Assembly: GCA_029287755.1 (NCBI GenBank) | Contig: JARFQM010000452.1 | Location: forward strand, 1-30,515 | Source: Desulfofustis sp. | Lineage (GTDB): Bacteria > Desulfobacterota > Desulfobulbia > Desulfobulbales > Desulfocapsaceae | Direction of reading: 5' to 3' | Length of the DNA: 30,515 nt | Shown: positions 6,756 through 15,597 of the stretch, in pieces | Numbering within the stretch: the stretch's first letter is position 1 | Layout: every line of letters begins with the position of its first letter | The notes under the pieces: generated by a model | What the model saw: only the letters and a program-made list of their open reading frames with translations | What the model was told of the DNA's origin: nothing | Databases searched by the model: none | Program-made: the position numbers and the translations under genes

Positions 6756-9164
6756 TTACTCCGAGAAAAGTTTGTTGAGCTTTTTCTTCATGCTGTGTCC
6801 AAAGCGGCCAATGTCGCTGCGTCCGAGTTCCTCTTTCAACGACAGTAGATAGTAGTGATCGGGAATAACCTGCAGCCCCCGTCTTACGTAAACCTCGGCC
6901 GATTTGTAATCGAAATCTCGAAAGGCCTCCTCAGCCATTTTTGCGTAGCCGTCGGCAATGTCCCTGAGACCTTTGCGGACCAGCGCATTGTCCGGCTCAA
7001 TACGGGCAATCTCATTGTAGTAGTAATAGGCGGAATCATTGGCCGGGGTGGACAGCTTGTTGGCGTCCAGACAGAGTCGGGCTTTCTCGGAAAGTTCGTA
7101 AATGTGATCCTGCCGTTCTCTGTCGATTCGGTTTTTAACCTCAACCAGCCGACGATAATTGGGGATAACGCTTAACCCGGCGGCGACATAGTCTTCGGCC
7201 CGGTTAAACCGTTTGTCAGCCAACGATTCTTCAGCCAGGGTGGAGTATTTTTCACAGATCAGCCTGAGTCCGTCAATCGCCACCTTGTCACTGGGATCAA
7301 GGAACAGAATCTCATTGAAATAGGCCTGGGCACTCTGTTTCTCCGGCTGAATCAGCCGGCCCTGCCGCATAGCTTGCAGGGCTTTGGCGTGGAGAGATTT
7401 GAGCTGCTGCTGCGTGGCCAGGGCGTCGGCCTGGGCCTCGAAATTGCGGCTCCGACCGACACTCTCGACCTGTTCAGTAGTGGCAGGCGGACGCTCCACT
7501 CGTGCCGTTTCTTTCCCTGCTGCAGGAGCACCTGTTGGCACCGGGCGCTGACTGGTTCCCGAAACGGGCTTCTTTTTCTTTAGCTCCCGCTTCTTCAGAA
7601 CCGGCACCTTGATTGCCTCCCGGACCACGGTCTGGGCCGCTGCCACCTCTTCGACTGGTGCCTGAGCCGGCTCAACCTCAGGTTCCACAGGCTCGACCGA
7701 CTCCTGCTGCAGCACGTCCTCCACAATTGCCGGAGCCTCTGTTTCCACCCCTTTTTCTGCGCCCCCCTCTCCTTTGTCAGCCGCGGCTGCCGGCTCCACA
7801 TCTGGCTGAACCGCTTCCCGGTCCAGTGCAGAAACTGTCGGCTCCGCACCTTTCTCAACGGTTTCCGGCAGCGCCTTCGGAGTCACTGAAGATGACCCCA
7901 TCTCTTCCGGCTGATCCGGGGCTAAAAAAAATATACTCACCAGCAGCACCAGGGCTGCCCCGGCAGCCATCGCGGGGACGGTGCCACGCCGCTCGGCAGC
8001 CATATCCCGGACCTGCCGGTATTTGTCTTCTCCCCAGGCTCGCAGACGTGACCAGTAAAGCTTGATCAAGTGCACCGGCGGACGACGCAGCAGCACCGAT
8101 GTCTTGTCCTCTTCTGCTCCCTCTCCAGGAGAACGGTGATCCCTGACGATGGCTATATCGGTTTTGCCGCACCCAGCTCCAGGTTCGTCGTCTATTCTGA
8201 GTACCTCGGCAACCTTTTTGTGCTCGTTGCCAAACTCCAGCGCGAAGAGCTTCCGAATCGTTCCCTTCAGCAGCTGGTGGCCGCCACGCTCCTGCATCTG
8301 AAAAAGAAGATCGTCGATAGCGGACTGCATCTCGGCGCAGCTTTGGTATCTGCGGTCGACTTCCACCGCCAGTGCCTGGTCGAGAATGCGGTAGACGGCA
8401 GGCTCAAGGTCCGGCAAAATAGTCTTGAGATCGTCATATTCTGCGGTGAGAGACTTTCTGATCAACTCGGCGGTGTCGCCGTGGTACATCCTTTTCCGGC
8501 TGATCATCTCATAGAGCAGGATACCGATGGAAAAGATATCTGAACGGGCATCAACATTCTCGCCGGAGAGCCGTTCAGGGGACATGTAGGAAATCTTTCC
8601 CTTTACCACCCCTTCCCTGGTTTTGTTATCGAACAGCTCTGCCTTGGCGACCCCGAAGTCGAGGATTTTCACCTTGCCGTCATAGGTGATAAAAATATTG
8701 TGCGGGGTCAGGTCCCGGTGGACGATATTGAGCGGTTTATGCTGCAGATCGATCAGGTTATGGGCATACTCCATGCCTTCACAGATCTTGGAGCCGATTA
8801 CCAGGGCTTCACTGAGTCCAAAGAGTTCTGGGTGTTCTCTGGCACGAACCATCACCGAGTGCAGGTTCTTGCCGAACAGATACTCCATGGCCAGGAAATA
8901 CTCGCCGTCTATCTCGCCAAAGTCGTAGGTGGCAGCAATGTTTTCGTGCTGGAGAAGGGCAGCCAGACGGGCTTCCCTGATAAAGATATCGACCATTTCC
9001 CGGTCGCTGTTGTGCTCGGCCAGGAGTTTCTTGATGACGATCAGTTTCTCGAACCCCTTGTCCCGGGTCAGTTTGCCGCGAAACACTTCGGCCACGCCAC
9101 CAGACCCGATTTGGTCGAGCAGCAGGTATTTATCACCGAACTGCATCGGCTTTACCAACCCCAT
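6756..9164 (-). CDS. Membrane-anchored Ser/Thr protein kinase with C-terminal TPR-like region
   Basis: A eukaryotic-type (Hanks) kinase. Using ATG at 9164 (one codon inside the longest frame, which opens with TTG), the kinase domain covers about residues 12-290. Numbered from the TTG, it shows the glycine loop IGSGGVAEV at 20-28, Lys46 in IVIKKL, HRDLTPHN at 150-157, DFG at 170-172 and SPE at 196-198, so all catalytic residues are present. A single membrane span lies near 398-416, then a long Pro/Glu/Val-rich linker to about 600, then a helical C-terminus with repeated units (ALQAMRQGRLIQPEKQSAQAY..., KARLCLDANKLSTPANDSAYYY...) that look like degenerate TPRs. This part is probably in the periplasm and could sense a ligand or partner. 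Divergent from the PP2C phosphatase gene across 199 bases and convergent with the FHA gene. Confidence 0.93.
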   Translation of the reverse strand: MGLVKPMQFGDKYLLLDQIGSGGVAEVFRGKLTRDKGFEKLIVIKKLLAEHNSDREMVDIFIREARLAALLQHENIAATYDFGEIDGEYFLAMEYLFGKNLHSVMVRAREHPELFGLSEALVIGSKICEGMEYAHNLIDLQHKPLNIVHRDLTPHNIFITYDGKVKILDFGVAKAELFDNKTREGVVKGKISYMSPERLSGENVDARSDIFSIGILLYEMISRKRMYHGDTAELIRKSLTAEYDDLKTILPDLEPAVYRILDQALAVEVDRRYQSCAEMQSAIDDLLFQMQERGGHQLLKGTIRKLFALEFGNEHKKVAEVLRIDDEPGAGCGKTDIAIVRDHRSPGEGAEEDKTSVLLRRPPVHLIKLYWSRLRAWGEDKYRQVRDMAAERRGTVPAMAAGAALVLLVSIFFLAPDQPEEMGSSSVTPKALPETVEKGAEPTVSALDREAVQPDVEPAAAADKGEGGAEKGVETEAPAIVEDVLQQESVEPVEPEVEPAQAPVEEVAAAQTVVREAIKVPVLKKRELKKKKPVSGTSQRPVPTGAPAAGKETARVERPPATTEQVESVGRSRNFEAQADALATQQQLKSLHAKALQAMRQGRLIQPEKQSAQAYFNEILFLDPSDKVAIDGLRLICEKYSTLAEESLADKRFNRAEDYVAAGLSVIPNYRRLVEVKNRIDRERQDHIYELSEKARLCLDANKLSTPANDSAYYYYNEIARIEPDNALVRKGLRDIADGYAKMAEEAFRDFDYKSAEVYVRRGLQVIPDHYYLLSLKEELGRSDIGRFGHSMKKKLNKLFSE

Positions 9165-9200
9165 CAACTGCCCCGCAGAAGATAAAATGGAGGTACACGC

Positions 9201-9231
9201 TTACCCAGGCCGGTTATGGTCGCCTGGGTAA
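9201..9231. repeat. Perfect 10-bp inverted repeat upstream of the kinase gene
   Basis: TTACCCAGGC (9201-9210) and GCCTGGGTAA (9222-9231) are exact reverse complements around an 11-base loop. The element starts 37 bases before the kinase start in the divergent kinase/phosphatase region. It could be a hairpin in the kinase leader, an operator, or a factor-binding site. A related GCCCGGGTAA sequence follows 20 bases on. Confidence 0.55.
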
Positions 9232-9241
9232 AACCACTCAT

Positions 9242-9268
9242 AAAATGATTGCCCGGGTAATCCATTTT
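9242..9268. repeat. Imperfect palindrome centred on CCCGGG in the kinase/phosphatase promoter region
   Basis: AAAATG-ATTGCCC followed by GGGTAAT-C-CATTTT is a 27-base palindrome with one mismatch (a G-T pair if it folds as RNA) and one extra base. It sits between the divergent kinase and phosphatase starts. Position and symmetry suggest a binding site for a dimeric regulator that could act on both genes. The inner GGGTAA half is shared with the hairpin at 9201-9231. Confidence 0.45.
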
Positions 9269-9366
9269 GATTATCATTTCGCCGATATTAGCAACGTTTC
9301 CAATCCAATACACTTAAATTTCGGATTACACCACACGCCCCGCTGATCCGACACCCCGCCCGGACG

Positions 9367-10116
9367 ATGAAACCATCCTTGCAAATCAGCGCCTGTTGTG
9401 AGAGTGACCGGGGGTTAGTACGTTCATATAATGAGGACGTCTGTCTTGTCAACAATGAAGATGGCTACTTCCTGGTAGCCGACGGCATGGGGGGCGAAGC
9501 CGCCGGCGAGTTGGCCAGCGCCTTTTTCCGCGATACGGTGGTCGAACTGTTCGGGTCCACCCCCAAGCGCCACCGGACAGACGATGCGTTGCATGAACTG
9601 ATCGTGGAATGTTTTCAGTCAGCCCATGAGCGGATTCTCGCCCATATCGAACAGGAACCTTCCCATAAGGGAATGGGCTGCACCGCGGAACTTCTGGTTT
9701 TTCAGAACGGCCGCATCGTCATCGGCCATGTCGGCGACAGCAGAACCTACCGGCTGCGCAACTCCGAACTCGTGCAACTCACCACCGATCACTCCTTCGT
9801 CCAGGAACAGGCGGATCTCGGAATAATCAGCCAGGAGCAGGTCGACAATCATGCCCTGAAGAACCTGATTCTCAGGGTTGTCGGCAGCAGCGAGACACTG
9901 GAAGTCGATATGATCGGCAGTGACGTGCAGCCGGGCGATGTGTTCCTGCTCTGCACCGACGGGCTCTCATCCATGGTGGCAAAGGAGCAGATGGCGGAAA
10001 TCTTGTCCTATGACCTGGTACCCGAAATCAAGGCGACCATGCTTATTGACCAGGCCAATCACAATGGGGGCAGCGACAACATCACCGCCCTGCTTCTCGA
10101 GTTCGACACCCCTTAA
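9367..10116 (+). CDS. PP2C-family Ser/Thr protein phosphatase
   Basis: The 249-residue protein is a standard single-domain bacterial PP2C (PppA/PrpC/Stp type), a metal-dependent phosphatase that removes phosphate from Ser and Thr. Motifs appear in order: RSYNED (N22-E23-D24), FLVADGMGG (D39, G40) with EAAGELAS, GMGCTAELLVF, IGHVGDSRTYRLR, LTTDHSFVQEQ, FLLCTDGLSS, and the C-terminal GGSDNITALLLEF (D237), so the metal-binding aspartates are present. No membrane span, so cytoplasmic. The length is typical. No clear Shine-Dalgarno sequence precedes the ATG, but it aligns well with the usual N-terminus of the family. It is divergent from the kinase gene and would oppose its action. Confidence 0.95.
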   Translation: MKPSLQISACCESDRGLVRSYNEDVCLVNNEDGYFLVADGMGGEAAGELASAFFRDTVVELFGSTPKRHRTDDALHELIVECFQSAHERILAHIEQEPSHKGMGCTAELLVFQNGRIVIGHVGDSRTYRLRNSELVQLTTDHSFVQEQADLGIISQEQVDNHALKNLILRVVGSSETLEVDMIGSDVQPGDVFLLCTDGLSSMVAKEQMAEILSYDLVPEIKATMLIDQANHNGGSDNITALLLEFDTP

Positions 10117-10208
10117 GTCTGCAGCTGCGCAGGCCTCCGCAGAGGTCCTCCGGGGAACCAAAATTTTTGCACAAAGCCGCGGCGCCGACAGTGGTTGTCA
10201 AAGTCATA

Positions 10209-10592
10209 TCATCGGGTGTAATTGCTCAACTCAAGGAGATTATCATCCGGGTCACGTATATAGACTGAGCGTATCGGTCCTCTGGCGCCGGTGCGAGCCA
10301 CCGGCCCCGCCTCAATCACGATATCACACTGCTTGAAATGCTCGATAACCGTTTCGATCGGCATGTCGGTAATAAAACAGAGATCCGCCGACCCGGCAGT
10401 CGGTCGCCCGGCACATGGCTGGAAATCGGCGCCCGCCCGGTGCAGGTTTATTTTCTGATCTCCGAATCTCAGACTTTTTCGATTGCCGTCGAAGGTGATG
10501 ACCTCAAATCCGAGAACCCGGTGATAGAATTCACAGGCGGCAGCAATATCTTCAACCGTCAGCACCAGATGATCAAGTGTTGTTATCTGCAT
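10209..10592 (-). CDS. VOC (glyoxalase/bleomycin-resistance) family protein
   Basis: A 127-residue protein of the vicinal oxygen chelate fold, counted from the ATG at 10592; a GTG four codons upstream would add little. The beginning, TTLDHLVLTVEDIAAACEFYHRVLGFEV, is characteristic, and the candidate metal ligands are the His of LDH, the His of INLH and the Glu of DNLLELSNY near the end. The family covers glyoxalases, dioxygenases and antibiotic-resistance proteins; the sequence does not say which reaction applies. Cytoplasmic, single gene, convergent with the PP2C phosphatase and divergent from dtd. A weak AGGGTG ribosome-binding site precedes the ATG. Confidence 0.87.
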   Translation of the reverse strand: MQITTLDHLVLTVEDIAAACEFYHRVLGFEVITFDGNRKSLRFGDQKINLHRAGADFQPCAGRPTAGSADLCFITDMPIETVIEHFKQCDIVIEAGPVARTGARGPIRSVYIRDPDDNLLELSNYTR

Positions 10593-10686
10593 AGTGTCAA
10601 TCACCCTTTTTCACTCGGCGCAGTACCTTTTAATTTACCGCCACCATATCAACCAGCCAGCCCGATGCCTGCCGGGGGCTCGGTGA

Positions 10687-10715
10687 TTGACAGGCGCTCC
10701 GCGATTAAGTAGGAA
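10687..10715 (+). promoter_or_regulatory. Possible dtd promoter
   Basis: A perfect TTGACA (10687-10692) is followed after 17 bases by TAGGAA (10710-10715), a poor -10 hexamer. It lies 62 bases before the -10 to dtd start, in the right orientation. The -35 is convincing but the -10 is weak. Confidence 0.4.
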
Positions 10716-10776
10716 CCTGGATAGAGTTTCTCATATACCATATCGCAGCACCACATAACAGAGGATAAAGACCGCT

Positions 10777-11226
10777 ATGAGAGCCGTAGTCCAGAGGGTT
10801 TCACAGGCTTCCGTCTCGATTCGGGGCGCAAGGGTCGGATCGATTGGCCCGGGCCTCGTCGTCCTTCTCGGTATCCATAAAGAGGATACCGAGAAGGAGA
10901 TACAGTGGATGACCGACAAAATTGTCCACTTGAGAATCTTTGAGGACGAGAGGGGTAAAATGAACCAATCCCTGGTCGATATCGGTAAAGAGATGCTTAT
11001 TGTCTCACAGTTCACTTTGTATGGGGACTGCAGAAAAGGCAGGCGGCCCGGGTACTCCTCGGCGGCGCCACCGGAAAAAGCTGAGCCCATGTACCGGAAA
11101 TTCATTGAGCTGGTGAAAGAGCACAAGATCCAGACAGCGACCGGCCAATTCCAGGAGATGATGGAAGTCAGCATCACCAACAGCGGTCCGGTTACCCTGC
11201 TGCTCGATTCGGACAAAACATTTTGA
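10777..11226 (+). CDS. dtd: D-aminoacyl-tRNA deacylase
   Basis: Hydrolyses D-amino acids (and glycine mischarged on tRNA-Ala) from tRNA, a proofreading step that protects translation. The 149-residue length and order of motifs fit Dtd throughout: MRAVVQRVSQASVSI at the start, GPGLVVLLGI with the following acidic HKEDTEKE, KIVHLRIFED, the SQFTLYGD motif near residues 78-85, GRRPGY, and TNSGPVTLLLDS near the end, which holds the Gly-cisPro element used for chiral selection. It is cytoplasmic and homodimeric in studied relatives. GAGGATAAAG lies before the start. The stop overlaps the possible TTG start of the following protease frame; with the preferred ATG of that gene there is a 32-base gap, so the two are probably co-transcribed. 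Confidence 0.97.
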   Translation: MRAVVQRVSQASVSIRGARVGSIGPGLVVLLGIHKEDTEKEIQWMTDKIVHLRIFEDERGKMNQSLVDIGKEMLIVSQFTLYGDCRKGRRPGYSSAAPPEKAEPMYRKFIELVKEHKIQTATGQFQEMMEVSITNSGPVTLLLDSDKTF

Positions 11227-11258
11227 CGCCCAATAAATCAACCACAGAGAAGACCTGT

Positions 11259-14180
11259 ATGCAGACCAATTCAGCCACCACCGTCGCCGGTTTTACCCTG
11301 AAACGCCGCCACCACATCGAAGAGATAGGCGCCGATGTCCATCTGTTTGAGCATGGCACCCTCGGATGCCCTTTGATAGCGATTAAAAACGACGATACCA
11401 ACAAGACCTTCGCGGCCGCCTTCAACACCACACCGACCGACTCCACCGGGGTGGCCCATATCCTTGAACACTCGGTCCTGATGGGGTCGCGGAAATATCC
11501 GGTAAAAGACGTATTTGGGGAGATGAACAAAGGCGGGCTGATGACTTTTCTCAACGCCATGACCGGGGCTGACATCACTTACTATCCTTTTGCCACCCGC
11601 AATCTGAAGGAATACTTCAACCTGATGGATGTCTATTGCGACGTGGTCTTCAATCCGCTGCTCGAGCCTGAAACCTTCGAGCAGGAGGGCTGGCACTACC
11701 ATAAAGAAAGCCTGCAGAGCCCTTTGCAGCTGCAGGGCGTGGTGTTCAACGAAATGAAGGGAGCCTTCTCGGATCCGATCAGGCTCATATTCCATCACAT
11801 ATTTGGCGGCCTGATGCCCGGCTCCACCTATGCCCATGAGTCCGGCGGAGACCCAAAAATCATCCCCGATCTGAGTTACGATCAGTTCTGTGATTTTCAC
11901 CGGAAACACTACCACCCGAGTAACTGTACCCTTTTTGTCTACGGCGACGCACCGCTGGAACAGGAACTGGAATTTCTCGACGACCGCTTTCTCAGCAGGT
12001 TTGAGACCCGAGAAACTCGCTCCCAGGTCGATCTGGGTTCGATGATCACCAGCCCGGTGACCATTTGCGACCACTATGGCGTGGAGGCGGCCGATCTCGA
12101 AGAACGCACCTATCTGGCCGTCGGGACTCATGTCGGGACCGTGGCCGACCGGGAGCGGAACGGCGCCTTTCAGGTGATCGCCAACATCCTCTTCAACTCG
12201 GATGGGTCACCCCTTAAGAATAAAATTTTGTCCACAGGAATCTGTAAAGATTTCGGCGGACTCTACCTGTCGTCCTCATGTTTCAACACGGTGATGATCA
12301 CCTATCTGGTGGGCAGTGAAAAAAAGCATCTCCCTACCTTCGCCAAAGTCTATCAGCAAGCCCTTGAAGAGATTGTACAGGGTGGCCTGGCCACAGATCT
12401 GTTGGTGGCTGAACTAAACAAATATGAATTCGGGGTCCGCGAGGACGCGAGCAAGGCCCAGCGGGGCCTCGATCTTCTCAGCAAAGCCCTTGCCGCGTTC
12501 AAATACGGGACCGATCCATTCGCCGCACTGCAGACCGAGGAGGTACTCAAGTCTATCCGGGCCAAGGCGCTGAACGAAGGCTATTTTGAAGAATTGATCA
12601 ACACATCTCTGGTTGATAACCCGGCGACCGTCACCGTGGTACTGGAACCCGACCCTGACAAAATCAGACGGACGGCTGAAGAGGAGCAGGAGCGTATTAC
12701 CCGCTACGAGAGCCAGTTGGATTCGCAGGCCTTGACTTCACTGGTGGCCCGTACCGAAGAGCTTGTAGCCCGGCAGCAAAAGGCCAACGACGATGCGACC
12801 CTGGCCAAACTCCCTCAGCTTGAATTAACGGATCTTCCCGATCGCGCCGACTTTCATGTCGTCAGTCCCGAGCAGTTTTTCGGCCGGCAGACCCTGATCA
12901 GTGAGCTGCCGACGAATCGCATTTCCTATCTTGACATTGGCTTCGATCTCTCCAACCTGCCCAGCGAGCATTATCCCCTGCTCGATCTTTTTGGGACGAT
13001 CATCACCGAGATCGGTACCAGCAAGCTTGATTACATGCAATTTGCCAAAGAGGTCGCCACCTGCACCGGGGGCCTGAATCATTCAATCAACACCTATACG
13101 ACTTTTGGCACCCCTGACTCTGTGCAACCAATTTTATGGGTGAATGCCAAAATGTTGCCCGAGTACCTGGAAAAAGGCATCGACCTGCTCAGTGATATAT
13201 TTGCAGATCTGTCCCTGAAGGATCGCGGCCGCATTGGTGAAATTGTCCGCCGTGAATTCGCCTGGGCCGAGCACAGCACCCAGAGCGAAGGCTACGGGCT
13301 GGCTTCGACCCGGGTTTTTTCTCATCTCGGTTCGGCAGGCAGGTATCAGGAACTGTATAGCGGTGTGACCGCCTACCGCAGTCTTAAAAAGCTGGCCCTC
13401 GACTACCAAAGCCGGGAAGAATCATTTCTGGCAATGCTGGAGCAGATGGCGGGGAGGATTCTCAACCGCACCAATATGGTTATCTCTTTTACCGGTGAAA
13501 ATCAGGAGATCGAACGTTTCAAAACCTTCGGTCAGCGATTTGTCGATGCGCTTCCAGAGCACCCCGCCGTGGAGCCAACAAGTCCCCCGGCATTTGATTT
13601 TGTGCGCAACGAGGCGTTCATAACCGCCGCCGAGGTTGTCTTTGCCGTCCAGGGAGGCAACCTGTTTGCCTCGGGCAGCGGCTACAAAGGTTCTTTCGAG
13701 GTATTGAAAACCTACCTTTCCCGCGATTATCTGTGGAATAGCGTCCGCCAGATCGGCGGCGCCTACGGCTGTTTCATCCAGTTCAGCTCGATAACCGGCA
13801 ACCTGGCAATGATCAGCTATCGCGATCCCCAGGTCAGGAAGACCTATGCTGCCTACGATCGGCTGCCAGACGTGGTCGCTGGAATTGACCTGTCCCCTCA
13901 GGTACTTGAACAATTGGTTATCGGCACCTACGGGAATTTCGACCCCCATCAAAGTGCCGCCGCCAAAGGCGTGACCGCGCGCAACGAATATCTGTGCAAG
14001 ATCACCGCTGAACACAAGAGACAGCGGCTCCAGGAGATCACCAGTACTACTGTGGAAGACTTGCGGTCATTCGCCGAACGGATCGACACAATGACCGAGA
14101 ACCGCTACCGGGCGATTATTGGCAATCGGGCGAAGATAGAGGCTGACAGCGAGCTGTTCGAATCGATTTCGGAACTCTGA
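11259..14180 (+). CDS. M16C insulinase-family metalloprotease (PreP/Cym1-like)
   Basis: A zinc peptidase of about 973 residues of the presequence-protease type, which folds into a closed chamber and degrades unstructured peptides. The inverted zinc motif HILEH is at 67-71 (H67, E70, H71) with the likely third ligand E165 in VVFNEMKG. The surroundings TGVAHILEHSVLMGSRKYPVKDVFGEM and LNAMTGADITYYPFATRN are typical of the M16C group, and the C-terminal part carries the M16C-associated region (GGLNHSINTYTTFG, SGSGYKGSFEVLKTYLSRDYLWNSVRQIGGAYGC). The frame opens with TTG at 11223 over the dtd stop; ATG at 11259, preceded by AGAGAAG, is preferred. No signal peptide is seen, so it is probably cytoplasmic. 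In bacteria its substrate is not known; peptide turnover is likely. Confidence 0.93.
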   Translation: MQTNSATTVAGFTLKRRHHIEEIGADVHLFEHGTLGCPLIAIKNDDTNKTFAAAFNTTPTDSTGVAHILEHSVLMGSRKYPVKDVFGEMNKGGLMTFLNAMTGADITYYPFATRNLKEYFNLMDVYCDVVFNPLLEPETFEQEGWHYHKESLQSPLQLQGVVFNEMKGAFSDPIRLIFHHIFGGLMPGSTYAHESGGDPKIIPDLSYDQFCDFHRKHYHPSNCTLFVYGDAPLEQELEFLDDRFLSRFETRETRSQVDLGSMITSPVTICDHYGVEAADLEERTYLAVGTHVGTVADRERNGAFQVIANILFNSDGSPLKNKILSTGICKDFGGLYLSSSCFNTVMITYLVGSEKKHLPTFAKVYQQALEEIVQGGLATDLLVAELNKYEFGVREDASKAQRGLDLLSKALAAFKYGTDPFAALQTEEVLKSIRAKALNEGYFEELINTSLVDNPATVTVVLEPDPDKIRRTAEEEQERITRYESQLDSQALTSLVARTEELVARQQKANDDATLAKLPQLELTDLPDRADFHVVSPEQFFGRQTLISELPTNRISYLDIGFDLSNLPSEHYPLLDLFGTIITEIGTSKLDYMQFAKEVATCTGGLNHSINTYTTFGTPDSVQPILWVNAKMLPEYLEKGIDLLSDIFADLSLKDRGRIGEIVRREFAWAEHSTQSEGYGLASTRVFSHLGSAGRYQELYSGVTAYRSLKKLALDYQSREESFLAMLEQMAGRILNRTNMVISFTGENQEIERFKTFGQRFVDALPEHPAVEPTSPPAFDFVRNEAFITAAEVVFAVQGGNLFASGSGYKGSFEVLKTYLSRDYLWNSVRQIGGAYGCFIQFSSITGNLAMISYRDPQVRKTYAAYDRLPDVVAGIDLSPQVLEQLVIGTYGNFDPHQSAAAKGVTARNEYLCKITAEHKRQRLQEITSTTVEDLRSFAERIDTMTENRYRAIIGNRAKIEADSELFESISEL

Positions 14181-14310
14181 GGCGGTTCAGCAGCCGCACA
14201 CACAGGAAGCGCAGCGCTCCTGCACTGGTCATTTCAGGACGGAACTGGAGCCGAGCGGGACGGCGGATTCGGGAAGTGCGAAGGTATCCCCCTGCCAGTG
14301 AATATGCGGA

Positions 14311-15348
14311 TCAATTCACTGCAGGGCCATAGTGGAGCCCGCCACGGCTCCACAGCTGATTGAGGTTGCGCTCCATCATGAAGGGTGAATTGCGGCCCAG
14401 GTTACGCTCGAAAATTTCACCGTAATTACCGACCTGGCCGATGACTTGAGCGACCCAGTCGTCGGTCAGCCCAAGCCCTTTTCCCTTGATGCCTTCGAGC
14501 CCGAGCAGTTTCCTGACGGCCGGATCGGGGGTCGCATTCATGGCCTCCAGGTTGACAGAGGTTAGTCCTTCATCCTCGGCAATTTTGAGGATAAACAGAA
14601 CCCACCGGACAACATTGAACCACCCGTCATCGCCCTGCCGCACGGCCGGACCCAGGGGTCTTCTGGAAACGGTTTCCGGGAGGATTTGATAGGATTCCGG
14701 CTGAGAGAAGCCCAGCCGCAGCATCGGCAAGCGCGACAGGTTGGCGCTGATTACTTCGCACTGATCGGACTGGATCGCCTGGAAGAAACTTTCCACACCG
14801 TCGAAATCGACATTCCGGTACACCATATTATGACTGGCAAAGAAATTTTCGAGCTCTGCCTGGACTGGTTCTCGCGGATCGATGCAGATGGAGCTGTCGC
14901 CCAACTCCAGTGCACTGGCGACCCCGGCCTTTACCGGCACCATGAACCCAAGGCCATCAAAAAAGCTGACCCCGCAGAAATTGATGCCCACGGAGGTGTC
15001 ATAGCTCAGGTTCCACTCCTTGTTCATCGACAATAGATCCACTTCGCCGGACAGCAGGGCCGTAATCGAGTCGTTGTCATTGAGCGGAACAAACCTTACC
15101 TTGCCGCCGTCGCCCAGGGTAGCTGCGGCAACAGCCCTGCAGATATCGACATTGAGGCCGTGCCAGGTTCCCTCGGGGTCGGCTTTGGAAAAACCGGGAA
15201 GATCCGACGCCACACCGCAAAGAAGTTCATCACGGAGCCGCACCTGATCCAAGGTGAAGGCCGAGGCCGCAGCCGCTGCCAGCAGCGGCATGAGAAATGC
15301 CGCAATGATCAGCCGTCCCACACGGCCGAGGTGTCCCATCCTCGTCAT
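14311..15348 (-). CDS. Amino-acid ABC transporter substrate-binding protein (AapJ-like), orphan
   Basis: A 345-residue periplasmic binding protein with a signal peptide of about 29 residues (RLIIAAFLMPLLAAAAASA, then FTLDQV). The mature part matches the general L-amino-acid-binding (AapJ/BztA) group: VRLRDELLCGVASDLPGFS, GTWHGLNVDICRAVAAATLGD, KVRFVPLNDNDSITALLSGEVDLLSMNKEWNLSYDTSVGINFCGVSFFDGLGFMVP, and the C-terminal GNYGEIFERNLGRNSP. It should bind polar amino acids and hand them to an Aap-type permease, but no permease or ATPase gene is next to it. The ATG is preceded by AGGAGA at suitable spacing. The cysteine in the INFCGVSFF motif and the one at LLCGV are exposed candidates for a disulfide or redox role, which is speculation. 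Confidence 0.9.
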   Translation of the reverse strand: MTRMGHLGRVGRLIIAAFLMPLLAAAAASAFTLDQVRLRDELLCGVASDLPGFSKADPEGTWHGLNVDICRAVAAATLGDGGKVRFVPLNDNDSITALLSGEVDLLSMNKEWNLSYDTSVGINFCGVSFFDGLGFMVPVKAGVASALELGDSSICIDPREPVQAELENFFASHNMVYRNVDFDGVESFFQAIQSDQCEVISANLSRLPMLRLGFSQPESYQILPETVSRRPLGPAVRQGDDGWFNVVRWVLFILKIAEDEGLTSVNLEAMNATPDPAVRKLLGLEGIKGKGLGLTDDWVAQVIGQVGNYGEIFERNLGRNSPFMMERNLNQLWSRGGLHYGPAVN

Positions 15349-15597
15349 CTGTCCGTTTCTCCTGTCGGTGACTCGTTATTGTCGAGAAATTACCTTAACA
15401 GTAAGGAAGTCGGCTGTCCAGCAGCTGGCGTCATTTTCTCACCGCGCTTGTTCATGGCGCTCGCCCTCTTTTCCGATGATGATTATACTGAGACACCAGC
15501 AGGGTGAGGGTCCCGCGGAAAGCCGATCAGGGCTGCTGCGGGCGTGGTCGGTACCCGTCATCGCCTCGTTTAGGCATCCACTCACAACACGTTCCCC

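Noticed and set aside
7613..8065. 150-residue Pro-rich plus-strand reading frame inside the kinase gene
   Set aside because: It is antisense to the kinase's Pro/Glu/Val linker. The composition is a mirror of that region and there is no ribosome-binding site.
11271..12131. 286-residue minus-strand reading frame within the M16C gene
   Set aside because: Antisense shadow of a confidently identified gene; no family resemblance.
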